From Rhizophlyctis rosea (Eukaryota > Chytridiomycota > Chytridiomycetes > Rhizophlyctidales > Rhizophlyctidaceae): a DNA stretch of 64,000 nt. Position 1 is the stretch's first letter. Each line of letters opens with the position of its first letter. Shown here in pieces: positions 46,240 through 57,852 of this stretch. Location of the stretch: NCBI GenBank assembly GCA_027596075.1, contig JADGJC010000050.1:62001-126000 (forward strand), read 5' to 3'. The position numbers and the translations under genes are program-made. A model generated the notes under the pieces. That model ran no database searches. It was given only the letters and a program-made list of their open reading frames with translations, and was not told the DNA's origin.

Positions 46240-47821
46240 ATGACTACCTCAATATCCACGCAGTGCGCTGCTGCCTACTCCTTCTTCACTGGCTTGAACG
46301 TTGTCCCGAGATTTGACCCACAGGGCCTATCCTCTTGCTGCACGGGGGCGACAAGCCTGGACGACCCCGGGACCTACAGCCCAGCTACGGCTGCGCAGAT
46401 CTCCATGTCTGGGTCACCTGTCGTGGGATGTACCAGAGCATATGACGGAAGCATCTATATCTGGGCACTGTAAGTAGTGAGTGCAAGCTTCGCAGAACAA
46501 TAACAGTTGACACCGGACTAACATACATATGTATCCTTACCGCCTTAAGTGAGAGTCGAAACGCGCCAAACTGCGGCGGAGCAGAATTCCCAAATCTGCA
46601 AAGCATTCCTCAGCTGTCTCGTCTGTAAGTGCTGAACCCATTGGACCATAAGTGCACCCTTCTTTGCTGACGATCAAGTAGCGTCTTGCAACAATGTGCG
46701 CTTCCCACGGTCCGTATCGATTGGACGATGCTAGTTGCCCAGGCTCCTGCCCTTGCCTATCTGTAAGTCAATATGATCTCAAAGCAAGACGGGGCTTGCC
46801 ATTTACAGAATCAAAACGCAGGTCTCTTCCAAGTAACAACCTGGTCGGATCCATTGACCAAGATGTTGGTGGGCTGAAGCAGCTGACAACCTTGTAAGCC
46901 GCTGATCAAGTTTTCCAGTGCATGCATTCACTGAGCAAATTACAGGGATTTGAGCAACAACTTCATATCTGGAACACTACCTCCGCAACTTGGGAACCTG
47001 AACTTGCAAGCTTTGTGCGTCTCTGACATCAAAGCATATCGTACCCGCAAAACATCCGACTCATCAATATGTCAGGAACTTGGAGAACAATTTCCTGTCA
47101 GGCCAGATCCCACCAGAGATCATCAAATCTTCACTTACGTCTCTGTAAGTATAGATTAGACGTGTATTTATCAGTAGCCGAACCTAACTGTCCACAGCAA
47201 CCTCCGTGACAACTCACTAGAGGGCGCCTTGCCTCCTCTCGACAACATCATGAACATCGCAAACTGCACTTTTCCGGACAAAGTCTGCATGTCTTCTGGC
47301 CAGCAAATACCACAAGCATGCAATTCAACCAAGCACGTCCAGTCATGTGATGGTAAGCTGATGACTGAAATTTGCCATTCTCGCTACGGGCTAATGTCGA
47401 ATCATCAACAGCAATGACCTCTGCCGCCGGCTCCGACGCATACCCCCATGGTCCCACCTACATTCCAGCTGGAGCAAACGGCCAACTGCCCGGCCACAAC
47501 CCGTCCGTCGCATCCGCCATCGCCGGCGGTGTTGTCGGCAGCATCGCTCTCATCGCCATCGCAGCATTCATGATATTGGTGATCCATGGCCGAGCAGAAA
47601 GGCGTCGGCGTGCAGGTGATGGAACGGGTCGATTAGCTGAAGAGTTCCGACCGCGCGACAGAAGGAAGTGGAAGAAAATGGCGGACGATGAGCAGGATGC
47701 GGGAGAGAATGGCGTAATTGGTTTGCAGATCCTTGGTGTAGAGACGGTGACTGCTGATGCTATCAAGAGCGGTCCGCAGACGCAGCAACCGGGGCCTTTC
47801 CGTATGGACCCGTGTAATTAG
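46240..47821 (+). CDS. Leucine-rich-repeat single-pass membrane protein
   Basis: Putative cell-surface LRR protein. Exons 46240-46469, 46550-46624, 46682-46762, 46822-46893, 46946-47014, 47076-47144, 47198-47352, 47412-47821; phases add up to 386 residues. Exons 2 to 6 each encode about one repeat and every intron among them sits in phase 2 after the L of the repeat. Consensus elements include LPSNNLVGSI, LDLSNNFISGTLPPQLGNL, LNLENNFLSGQIPPEI and LRDNSLEGALPPL, the plant-like LRR type. A Cys cap (NCTFPDKVC) follows. One helix (SAIAGGVVGSIALIAIAAFMILVI) precedes a basic tail with RRRR. No kinase domain is present. No clear signal peptide is seen at the chosen ATG, so the 5' end may be incomplete. 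Confidence 0.83.
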
Positions 47822-48234
47822 TTGGTAACGGCAGCCGATATCGAGTAGAGATCCGCAATTGTTTACTTATTCACTCTATTCTTCCCTCCTCCCATATTCA
47901 AATCCATTATTCCCCTATCCTCTATATTATTTGTAAATAAACTATACATACGCGTCTGAATGTCGGAAAGGCTGTAAATCGCACTCGTAAACCTTCCACC
48001 AATTGTTGGAAACCAAAGCGCTAGTCTTTCGGTTGCAGACATCCATAACGTCCTTTATACAATAAATACTGTATTCCAGTCTTTCTGCCATCAGGGTCCA
48101 TAGCCAGCTTGTGGTGAGGCTGGGCACGCGTTTCATTTTGCGAGACCGCGCCATCCTGGTGTTTCCTTCAGCTCTTTTGACTCACGGCCAGAGGCTCTCC
48201 TTCACTTCAACATCTTCCTGCAAAAGCCGACACG
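47822..48234. other. Intergenic region
   Basis: 413 bases between two plus-strand genes. AT-rich 3' sequence with TAAATAAA near 47933-47940 may serve as the polyadenylation signal of the LRR gene. No gene seen. Confidence 0.4.
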
Positions 48235-49977
48235 ATGCTACGCTCCGCAATACGAAGTGCACGCATCTCACCCACGGTCCCTCTCACCTGCAGCTGCAGA
48301 CGCTCGCTGAGCGTAACAATAAACGCCGACAAGACTGGCTCTGAGGCTGCTACTCCATCTGAGCGATTTCGACGCGCAATCTTCTACGGTGCGAGACTCT
48401 GCCTCGTCTTGGGGAAGCTACCAGTGACCAAAGCTGACATATCCTAGTCCCGGGAAGTGATGAGCGGAAACTGCGTAGCTCGACGAAGCGGGTTGTGGAT
48501 ACGGTGGTGTTTGACCTGGAAGATTCCGTTCCTTTCAACCGGAAGGTCAGTGGGGAGGAGATATGGAACCGGAGCACTTCCGAATATCCATACGACTGTA
48601 CTGACTTGATTATCATGTAGGGTGCTGCTCGTCAATTAGTATTTGATGCGTTGGAGGGATATGATTTGGGAAGAGCGGAAAAGACAGTCCGAATCAATCA
48701 TGTGGGGTAAGTTCATCGATTACATTAACAGAACATGCGACTCAAGGAATGATTCCATTTAGATCCGGCCTAGAAGTGGACGACCTTAGCGTTGTGGTGG
48801 GTATCGATATGGACAGAGGGCTGGAGATGTTGAAGGGGCAACAGAACTTATAACCAAACCAGCTACGATCAAAACACCTCAACGGCCTGGTAGTGCCAAA
48901 GGTGCAATCGGCGAAGGACATTGAATTCATTTCGCGTATGATCGATTCAATAGCGCCTGAACACAGGTACTTTCATTTGCATGCTCCTCACTTTGGAAAT
49001 GAGTCCTTATATGTCCTGCAGTCGATCGAATATCCGTGTGCTAGCCTGTATCGAAAGTGCGCTTGGACTTATGAACATTCGAGAGTAGGTTGTTCGTTTG
49101 ATTACCAACGCAAAAATATGGTGGCTCACAATGCGTCAATTCAGGATTGCTAGCGCGGACCCGCGTATTGATGGTATCGTTTTGTAAGTGCGTGTGCATG
49201 TACCACCGTGGTTACCGCCACGACTCATGAGCAGATGATGTAGTGCCGCGGAAGACTATGCAGCAGATACAGGCATTGTCCGCACTCCCTCTCGGCGCGA
49301 GTTCCAATACGCTCGTCAACGGATAGCTGCCACCGCAAGCGCATTTGGATTGCAAGCGATTGACATGGTAAGACATTTTTGGGAAGACGATGTAATCCCT
49401 TGAGCTGACGCGCGTGTATGATTGCAGGTCTGTGTAGATTATGATGACCCGAAAGTTTTGGTAAGCGTGAGGTGAGGTGCATCAAGTTGAAAAGCTGTTG
49501 AACCCGCTGCAGGAGGAAGAATGCAGGGAGGGTCACGAGTGGGGGTTTACGGGCAAACAAGCGATTCACCCAAATCAGTTGGAGATAATCCACCGAACCT
49601 TCGCACCATCAGAGATAGGTATGCATTATGATCTAATATCGAACTTGCCAATATGTGACTAACTTGGCGCATGCCAAGAAATCGACCGCGCAACCAAAAT
49701 CGTAGATGGCTATAAGGAATACGCCAAGAAGGGGATAGGGGCATTCACGCTGGATGGCAAGATGGTTGATATGGTACGATAAGCAGTACACGTTTCGTTT
49801 GTTGGCTCTGGTTGTTCTAACTCCTCTGCGCAACTATCCGTAGCCTGTGGTGAAGTGGGCCGAGGTAAGCTTCCTTCTCGCATTGCATTTACCTCAGAAT
49901 GGTTTTTGACAAGCAGTGTTGCAGCGGGTATTAGCGAAAGCTCAGAGTGCCACGTCTTTGACGACGCCAAAATCATG
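48235..49977 (+). CDS. Citrate-lyase-beta-like protein (CLYBL type), mitochondrial
   Basis: Member of the HpcH/HpaI-CitE family; the animal CLYBL is a mitochondrial citramalyl-CoA lyase and malate synthase. Thirteen exons: 48235-48388, 48448-48545, 48621-48706, 48763-48796, 48863-48966, 49022-49084, 49145-49183, 49244-49367, 49428-49460, 49513-49618, 49679-49773, 49843-49863, 49924-49977; phases give 336 residues. The N-terminus is Arg/Ser-rich without acids, like a mitochondrial presequence. Motifs: YVPGSDERK, VVFDLEDSVP (metal-site Glu/Asp), TVRINHVGSGLEVDDL, GLVVPKVQSAKDIEF, LACIESALGLMNI, FAAEDYAADTG, GFTGKQAIHPNQL, VVKWAE. Exon 12 has only 21 bases and exon 9 only 33. The gene is the most intron-dense in the window. 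Confidence 0.92.
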
Positions 49978-51554
49978 ATGTTTGGTGGCCTTTTGCTATA
50001 TGTTACATTTGCTGATGTCTTGTGTGCCGATCCTTATACCAAAATCGATGTCTCACGCAGAAGCACTTCAGTTCAGTCATTGTCGGGGACTGGCTTCATT
50101 ATATTTGCTGATTGCTCAACTGATGATTTCTTCCATGGGCAGCTGCGCGAAATTCGAATTCGCGCTTCCACGTATGTACTACGTCAATACTGACCGATCC
50201 TGTTGGATCATCATGACATCTATTCGGCGTGAGTACAAAGCCGGTGTGGACAGCTGGGCAGCACGATGTGATTGCGCATCTTTCCGATGCTTGCAGTGCA
50301 CAACACCTGAACTCCTGCTAGCGTTCAATGAAAACATATGAGAACATCAAACCTTTGTTGTAATTGACATTGGAAGCCGCGGGCAATCAAAGTGAGTTGA
50401 TTGCAAGGAGATCATAGAAATAGACATGATGACCCACAATGAAGGGTCCGACAAAAAGCAAGATTCCTACGCACCTAATGCCAGTTTCCCGTCGTTTATT
50501 CACTTCGCATGCAACAATCCGGCCTGAACAAGATATGTACTAATTTATACAAATGGATGGCTATCGGATTGGGCCGTTCAACCAACATAGCATCCGCGAG
50601 CGTCAGCCAAAAAGGCACGACCATCTCCAGAGGGTATACCCCGCGCACACGAGGGACTCGACCCGAAGGGAATCCATGTGGACGACGAATCAGTGCAGTA
50701 TCCGGACCCTTTTCCGTAAGGACAACCAGTAGTGACACCCAAAGAGCGCGCCAACACCAAAAAGGTATAAGTTCACCAGAGGGTTTACCCCGCCAATCAC
50801 CGGAGACTCGACAAGCCGAAGCTCGGAATCGTCGTGGACGGAAATTCCAGTGTCACAATTGGTTTCCTCCTAGCCGTTACCCTGTCGCCTGTCTCACTCT
50901 AGTTCTTCACTTCACCCACGCTCACCTACGCTAGTGCCGGAAAGATGGAGTATCCAAACCAGTAACGAACGAGAAAGAGGAGAGACAAATGGGAATCTGC
51001 GGGCTTTTATAATTTCGATAAAGTGTGGCGCCCATATTGCGTAGGTAAGCATGACAGGGGCATGTGATCGATTTCCAGGGGGCACAGCGCGTGAGTGTCG
51101 ACCGAATGACTTTCTCATCAGGTCGAGTCGCTGCTTTTCATTCTCCCCTCTCATTGCACAGCCAAAATTAGCACTTCCATTCTTCACTTCCAAGCTGTGC
51201 GGTCCAGCTCGGCCTCTTTCCAACCAACAAAGAAAACCGAAGTAACAAGCTATCACCGAACACTCCGTCTATCAGGACTGCACGCATAGCTCCTTTGTCA
51301 ACTCGGTTTTGCTGTTGCTGGCTTCGCACTGCTCGGATAGCAAGTAGAAAGTCACAGCCAATTGCTGAGACGCTCGGTCTCTGCAATAAATAGCTGGCTG
51401 ACCTCGACTACTCCCGTTCGACCGGTGTAACTCGTTTCAATTTCATCATCAGTTGACTGTCCGAAGGAAGCAGCGTCGACGCTTTTGGGCGTTTGTTCCT
51501 CGCCGGTACTCCTTGTGCGCGCAAATATCGTTCTTGGTTTTGCCATAGCTGTCC
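49978..51554. other. Intergenic region with diverged tandem repeat
   Basis: About 1.6 kb. Apart from the repeat at 50609-50850 nothing is recognised; open frames of up to 141 codons on the plus strand have no family resemblance. Confidence 0.4.
50609..50850. repeat. Diverged direct repeat, period about 148 bp
   Basis: Two blocks of roughly 90 bases (about 50609-50695 and 50757-50850) share CCAAAAAGG, CCAGAGGGT(A/T)TACCCCGC, ACTCGAC, GGAATC, GTGGACG and CAGTG in the same order with small indels. Neither block lies in a called gene. Confidence 0.65.
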
Positions 51555-53711
51555 ATGACAACTCATTCGTCTGCGCCCGGCATCCCCCTCTACGTCCCGT
51601 CATTCCCATCCCTCTTCAACCATCGCAGCAACTTGCAAAATGATGTAGAGGAGGAAGATGCCTACGCTAATGATGATGGTCGGGATGCCTTTTTGCTGGC
51701 GGGATTGAGACGACCGGGCCCCGTGGATCCGTACAATCCGTATGCAGAACCATCAGAGCCAAGCTCAATGCCGGAAGATCAGTATGGTCCGGCAATTGAT
51801 CCTATTTTTGAAAAGCTTTTACCGACTGAGGAGGTGTGGAATATGACGTTTGATGGGAGTGACACACAAATGGACTGTGTTTGACCTTCTCTGTTACAGA
51901 CACCGTCAAACTTCTATGTTGAGCCGCACCGAAGGAAATCGCAGGATGTGGTCTTTTCAGTTCTGTTTCTGCTGGCGCTGAGTGCGATGTATATAGTTGG
52001 AATTGCATACTTGTCAACGACGAAGGTATGCCCGCTCGGTCGCAGGTTGTACGGGAAAGGTCTTGACCAGGACAATTGACAGAGCGGAAGTGGGGATGGA
52101 ATTCGAAAAACAATCTACGAAACACTTCGAAATTCAGTACCGTTGATAGCGACGGCGACTTGCATTGCTGTAGGAGGTGGAGCTCTATGGTTGCTATTGT
52201 TTGGGCGCTATGTTCGGGTATGTGACACTTACTGACAATATGAGTTTTCGGTCAACTCTCATCACAATCTCTCTGCAGCAAATAATGTATCTCTCAGTCA
52301 TCCTAATACCCGTGCTATTCATCACCCTCTTCGTCGTAACATTCGCCAATTCCATCGTGCGCAAATTCTACGATGCGCCATTTTTGGGGCCTCAATATAG
52401 TGGGATGAGAGGGATGTCGTTCGTGTTTCTGCTCAGCGGGCTGATGTCTGGCTTTTTTGTTTATCGGAAACGCCAGCAAGTGGAGCAGACGATTGATATT
52501 ATTGAGGTGGGTGGAGATTGATGCCGAGTCGCTCTATGGCCGACCTGCTAATGGTCTTTCGTATGCAGCTGTCTTTCGCAATCTTGAGACATAATCCGCG
52601 AATCTTCCTCTTGTCGATCGTGTTGATGATTGGATATGCGGTATTTTCTTTGACCTGGATCTTGATGTTTGCCCGATTGTTCTTGAAGGGTTATTTCAAG
52701 GTCGATCCCACAGGTTAGTTTCGTCTTTTTGTCCTTGAAGATCATTGTCACGTAACTGATGTGTGAGTTTCAGGAAGTGGAGGTCATTGGGAAGTTACGG
52801 GAGGAACTGGATGGGCTGCAACGTTCTTCATTTTGGTATATTTTTGGACGTCTGCCAACTTCCATAATGTTGAGAAAGTCACTATTGCGGGTGTTGTTGG
52901 AGAATGGTTTTTTGCTTCCGGGTGGGTTGTTGATCTTCAAGCTCACCATTGAACATTCTGATTGATAATGGTACAGAGAAACCGAGGGTGGGGCACGATC
53001 AGACCGCACATTAAAACATCTCAAAGTGGCTTTGACGACATCGTTTGGGTCCATATGTTTCGCGTCCCTCATTCTGGGAATAGTGGAGACGTCGCAATAT
53101 TTGCTACGCCAGGCGCGGAAGGTGAGTTTCTGAAAGATTCTACTTTTGTCACCGTGTGCTGACTTATTTTTGCTTTCAGCGATTACCAGAACGCACCTCT
53201 TCTCTCACCGGTCTATTTGCGGCTTGCCTATCCATTATATCCAGTGCCCTTTCCCAAATCTCTTCATACGCCCTCGTATATTGCTCCCTCACCGGCACCG
53301 CTTTCCTTCCATCCGCCCATGCTTGCACGCGTATTTTCCGGCGAAATCTGATCTTAGGGCTCGCCACGGCTGCATTGACCCGCCTGGTGTTAACAATGGG
53401 AACTTTGATGGTTGCTGCGGTCTCTGGAGTTGTGTGCTTTTTCCTTACGAGTACTCGGGAAGGTGGAAGTCCCTATGCGTGGATGGTGGGATGTTTGGGT
53501 GTGCTCATTCCGTACTATGTGGTGCGATTTTTGGCGAGAGTTGTTCAAAATACGTAAGTGGTTTTCCATTTTGGACGCAATCTTCAATTCGATCATCTGA
53601 CAATGCATGTTCAGCGTGGACGCGACGTTTATTTGTTATCTGATTGATCTGGATACGAATTCGTGCCATTCGGAAGTAGCTCATAATATTTTTAGGAAGT
53701 CAATTGTTTGA
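51555..53711 (+). CDS. Choline-transporter-like protein (CTL/PNS1 family)
   Basis: Polytopic membrane protein of the CTL family (SLC44 in animals, Pns1 in yeast), named for choline transport; yeast Pns1 has no proven choline role. Exons 51555-51833, 51900-52028, 52083-52217, 52279-52506, 52569-52713, 52774-52921, 52977-53121, 53180-53553, 53615-53711; 559 residues. A cytosolic acidic N terminus of about 95 residues precedes about ten hydrophobic segments. Family signatures: FYVEPHRRKSQD before TM1, YFWTSANFHNVEKVTIAGVVGEWFF (split by nothing, in exon 6), ALTTSFGSICFASLI, and a C-terminal DATFICYLIDLDT followed by a short tail. The start is the first ATG of a long open exon. Confidence 0.93.
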
Positions 53712-54073
53712 GATATTACCCGTTTCGTGTTGTTGTGATTATGATTGTTTTAGCTTACATCGCTGAGTGGCCTGTATTGCCGATGTTCCAAGTTGTATGT
53801 ATTTTACATATGTAGTGTAGGGTTTTGCACCGTCCGTTCTGTGAAAATAATTAGGTGCACTATGACAAATATGACCTTGTGTTTGGCGTTGAATCATCTC
53901 AAGGGAACGACAAACTGAGTTGTCACCGTCCGGATGATCATCACACCTAAGGAAATGCCATAAGATCTTGTAAAGAACAAATTGGCTGTCTTAGAAATTG
54001 CAGAATCTGTAGCAAAGGGATGATCTGGCCGAGAACTTGCTCGACGACTTTGTCGACTAAGCAAATTGATTGC

Positions 54074-54252
54074 TAACTGGGCGCGAACTTGGCCGCGAAC
54101 TTGGCCGTCAACTTGGGCGTTGAACTTGGACGTGAACTTGGATGTGACCTTGGGCGTGAACTTGGCCGTGAACTTGGGCGTTGAGCTTGAGCGTGAACTT
54201 GGGCGTTGAACTTGGGCGTTGAACTTGAGCGCGATGCTGGCCACTAACTTGG
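54074..54252 (+). repeat. Minisatellite of 12/13-bp units
   Basis: About 15 head-to-tail units of the form AACTTGG(G/C)CG(T/C)G, most 12 bases, at least four expanded to 13 by an extra T (AACTTGGGCGTTG). Variants include AACTTGGATGTG and AGCTTGAGCGTG. Mixed lengths break any reading frame, so it is not a coding repeat. Degenerate units continue to about 54410. Confidence 0.9.
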
Positions 54253-55050
54253 CTGAAAATCTCACCACTAACCACCCACGCCAAAGCCAAGTGGGCATTC
54301 GAACTGGTCATATACCTGGTCGCCAACTTGGCCATGATCTTGACCCCTATTTGGAACAGCAACTGAGAGAGACAACTTGGCGGACAACCTGGCCGCGCAA
54401 CTTGGGCATGAGATGGCCAACAGCATGGTCGACAGCATGGCCCACTCATGTTCGATAAATTGGCCAACAAATCCAGATCTGTTGTTCACTGCCTTTCTCG
54501 ACTTCGGTAGAAGTGAATGATGCAAGATTGGTAAGAAGATGTTCGTATGGCTGTGCCACAAATTTTGCCCAAACATGCGCCACGGGTTCTTGACTTCAAA
54601 TTCCCCTCATGATGGCCTCCTCCTATGAGTTATGCTGCTGAAGATGGTTCACAACAGAGCATGAAATGTTCTTGGAGTTGTAGAATCGTATGAGTTATTT
54701 GATACTGGTCATGTGTATGTCATTTGTTTGCGAGCGCTTCTCCGATATCGATATGAATAAACGGAGTGAGCTTGATTGCTCAGAAACAGACCTGTGTCAT
54801 GAACGAAATGTATGTACAATGAGTTGCGAAAAAATCCTGCAGCGACTTCTTGGCAGACGAGTCAATCTGTGACAAATGTGTTCGTTGATGACCCTCTTTT
54901 CGGTCACGTCCACCGGCCAAACATCGCACAATTCTGACACATCGAAACTCTACACTGATTCACGTACAGTCAGCGTCCGCCTATACAGGAAATCATTGCA
55001 CTTTTCACCGATATGGCGTTTTGCGCACTTTTCGGCTCAACGAATGTTCA

Positions 55051-55084
55051 TTGACATCATGGCAATTTTGACATCATGGCAATT
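55051..55084 (+). repeat. Tandem duplicate of 17 bp
   Basis: TTGACATCATGGCAATT is present twice in a row (55051-55067 and 55068-55084). Confidence 0.9.
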
Positions 55085-55332
55085 GTGACCCAGCTTCGTG
55101 CGACCGCCACTGGCCGCACATGGCCTTACCGGTAGCACCAAAGTGACGCGTCACAGAATCAGCAATCCATCTTCGTTCCGCTCCATCCTGAATGGAGGAA
55201 CTCCTTGTGAAGGGGCGATGCACAAAACGGACGGAACTGGGTGGAGATGGAGGCTGCCCTTCTCCAATCTGCTGCTCGCATGATTCCAAATTTCCCACCG
55301 GAGCCTTGGTGAAGGGATGCAGTTCTGGTTCG

Positions 55333-55340
55333 TATAAAGG
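55333..55340 (+). promoter_or_regulatory. TATA box of GDSL esterase gene
   Basis: TATAAAGG lies 79-86 bases before the ATG at 55419, followed by a pyrimidine-rich leader, a typical spacing for a strongly expressed secreted enzyme. Confidence 0.65.
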
Positions 55341-55418
55341 CTCAGAGGTTCCTTCAGCTCCCCATCTCTTCCGTACGCTTCTTCCAGCCTGCCTTCATCC
55401 TCCTGTATATCTTACAAA

Positions 55419-56869
55419 ATGGTGTGCCTGAAAACCCTTGTTCCCGTTGCGCTGCTGGCAGCTAGTGCGTCCGCCCTTCCTGGAGGATCTGGCGGCTACT
55501 ACAAGCCCACCGCTAAACCATCCTTCGACTGGAGCAAGACAAAGTACCTGTAAGTTGATTGATGATATGAATGAATTTGGCGCTATCGACTTCGACCATC
55601 ATTAAATCATCTATTTCGTCAACATCTGTTCTTGTCTTTGATATAGGTTCACGTTCGGTGACTCTTACACTCAAACTGGTTTCAACACGTCCTTGACCCA
55701 GCCTGCTCCTGGCAACCCCTTGGGTAACCCACCCTACCCCGGATGGACGTCTGCCAACGGTCCTGCATGGGTATGTAGCCTTGCATCCAGCGAAAGCCAG
55801 TTGGTCAATAAGATCTCAAGATTTCATTCTCACCATCCTACATTAGATCGACTACCTCACTGTCGAATACAACAAGACTTTGACCCTTACCTACAACGTC
55901 GCGTATGGTGGTGCCACTGTTGACAGCGGTCTCGTGCCCGCCTGGAAGCCAGATGTCTTCTCCCTCACTGACCAAGTTCACGACATTTGGACTCCCGCAT
56001 ACAAAGACCCCAAGGCCAAGAACGTTCCCTGGAACGCTAAGAACTCGCTGTTTGGATTCTGGATTGGCATTAACGACATTGGAAACAGCTGGTGTACGTG
56101 TCATAATGGAATCTTTGGACTGGATTGGATGTCAAATCCCTTATCTTCAATCCTTACCAGACTGGCCCAACGTCACTGACCAGCACGCCTTCCGTGGAAA
56201 GGTCATCAACAAATACTTCAGCCTTGTCGATGAGTTGGTGAGCGGTGTTGCTCCCAATGTCGTGTCGCCGCAGAAAGTGCATTACTTATTAGCGTATATC
56301 TCAAACAGTACGCCGCTGGAGCCCGCAACTTCTTCTTCATCAACGTGCCCGACATCCCAGCCGCACCTCTCTACATCGCGCAAGGTGCTGACACTGTCAA
56401 GACTGTGACAGCCGCCGTGCAGGACTGGAACGCTCAGGTGAAGGCTAAGGTTCAAGCTCTCAAAACGAAGCACAGCGACGTGAGTATACCTACTTCCGCG
56501 TTCAACATGCAATAATACTGACATATAGACATCGTTAGGTCACCACCATCTTCTTCGACTCCTACAAGCTTTTCAAAACCATGATCGAGCACCCCAAGCA
56601 ATACGGCTTGACCAACGTCACTGGCACCTGCCCGTACTACGAGCAGCATGCCATCACCGCCCCTGATCTCAAGGTTGACGGCTGCCAACCGGTCAATGAG
56701 TACTTCTGGATGAACTCGCTGCGTGAGTGTCTTTTCTGTTGGTGAAAGTTGGATCTCTCTTGATCTCCAATGCCTGACTGACATTTTGCTTGATCTAGAC
56801 CCCATGTTCCCTGTTCACAAGGAGTTAGCGAAGCAGCTCTCCAAGGAGCTCACCAAAGCGTCGAACTAG
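55419..56869 (+). CDS. Secreted GDSL esterase (CE16-like)
   Basis: Secreted SGNH/GDSL-fold esterase, probably removing acetyl groups from plant or wall polysaccharides. Exons 55419-55549, 55647-55770, 55847-56093, 56161-56237, 56309-56479, 56539-56722, 56799-56869; 334 residues. The signal peptide is MVCLKTLVPVALLAASASA. Block I is FTFGDSYTQTGFN with the nucleophile Ser; the Gly block is VAYGGATVDSG; block III is FWIGINDIGNSW with Asn. Block V is NSLHPMFPVH, where His is present and Asn stands where D-x-x-H would place Asp. N-glycosylation sites NTS, NKT and NVT support secretion. The layout matches fungal carbohydrate esterase family 16; the substrate is inferred. Confidence 0.92.
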
Positions 56870-57852
56870 ATTATTGCATATAGATCATGGCGGTTGCGCG
56901 GGTCGCAATCGGCGGGCGCAAGGTGGCCAATGTACCCATACTCTGCTCGCTCCGCGTTAGACATGAACATTACACAGATTCAATGAAGATCGTATTTGCA
57001 ATGTGCGTTATTGCTTTACAAACCTTCAATTCGGTGTCGAGAGTGCTTGCTTTTTCACTGAAGAGCAAGCGACACATCCTCCCAAGTCAAATTAGACGCT
57101 TTACAGTTGGAGATCATCCTTGGTATATGCCTTCTCACAGGACGTGCAGAATATGTCATGGGTTCAGCCCGTAGGCACTTCCATATGCACTTCCATGGGA
57201 ATGATGGGATGATGGGAAGGGTTGACCTTGATGATGATCCATCAGTGGCGGTGTTCATTGGTCGTGCTGTGCCATCTGTTGGTAAACAAACAAAGATAGT
57301 CGCTGGACTGTCGGTAGGTGTAAATCATAATTGTATCTTTCCCAGTAAGCACGATGCATGCAACGATCATATGCCAGAGAAGGTATTGATGCATGTAAAC
57401 GCCCCCTGCTGCACGCGTTGGAGGAATGAAGGAGCGGTGCAAATCAGGTATTGTAATAATGAGTTGTGTCCTGTGACCGAACAACGTTTGCAGATGCATC
57501 ATATCGATGTAATTCAGTGCACAAATGCTTGACGGCATCGGAAGACAGCGGGGATAGGTTTGTGGAGTGAATATGGACCACACAAAGGGCGGAACAAACT
57601 TCTGACCGAACAAACTTCTGACCATGTTTGAGGCCACATCTGGATAGCACACCTTCTAAACCTCGATCATGAATGATGGACACAGCCGAGTCTCAAATTT
57701 GGAGATGACCAACCAAGGCACACGTACAAATCTTGAGGACCAGCCTCAAAGCAAGAGGGTTACAGAGTTTCTGATTCGGTACAACGATATACATATGTGC
57801 AGAACCTATACATTTTGGACGCCTAAAACATTCGACCTAGTGCAATATCTTC
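56870..57852. other. Intergenic region between convergent genes
   Basis: About 980 bases between the ends of the GDSL gene and the small Cys protein gene. Short open frames only; no RNA gene, repeat or transposon end recognised. Confidence 0.4.

Larger units (their letters stand above)
53712..55418. other. Intergenic region with minisatellite and short repeats
   Basis: 1.7 kb between the CTL and GDSL genes, holding the 12/13-bp array (54074-54252), further degenerate units to about 54410, a 17-bp tandem repeat at 55051-55084, and a TATA box at 55333. Open frames over the array are products of the repeat. Confidence 0.5.

Noticed and set aside
54108..54470. Minus-strand open frames over the minisatellite encoding repeats such as QVHAQ
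   Set aside because: They arise from the 12-base period; 13-base units shift frame, so a real repeat protein is unlikely.
56621..56860. Loss of the catalytic Asp in the GDSL esterase as a sign of inactivity (Asn in NSLHP)
   Set aside because: As I recall, Asn at this place is seen in several fungal CE16-like proteins, so it is not good evidence for an inactive enzyme; noted only in the gene entry.
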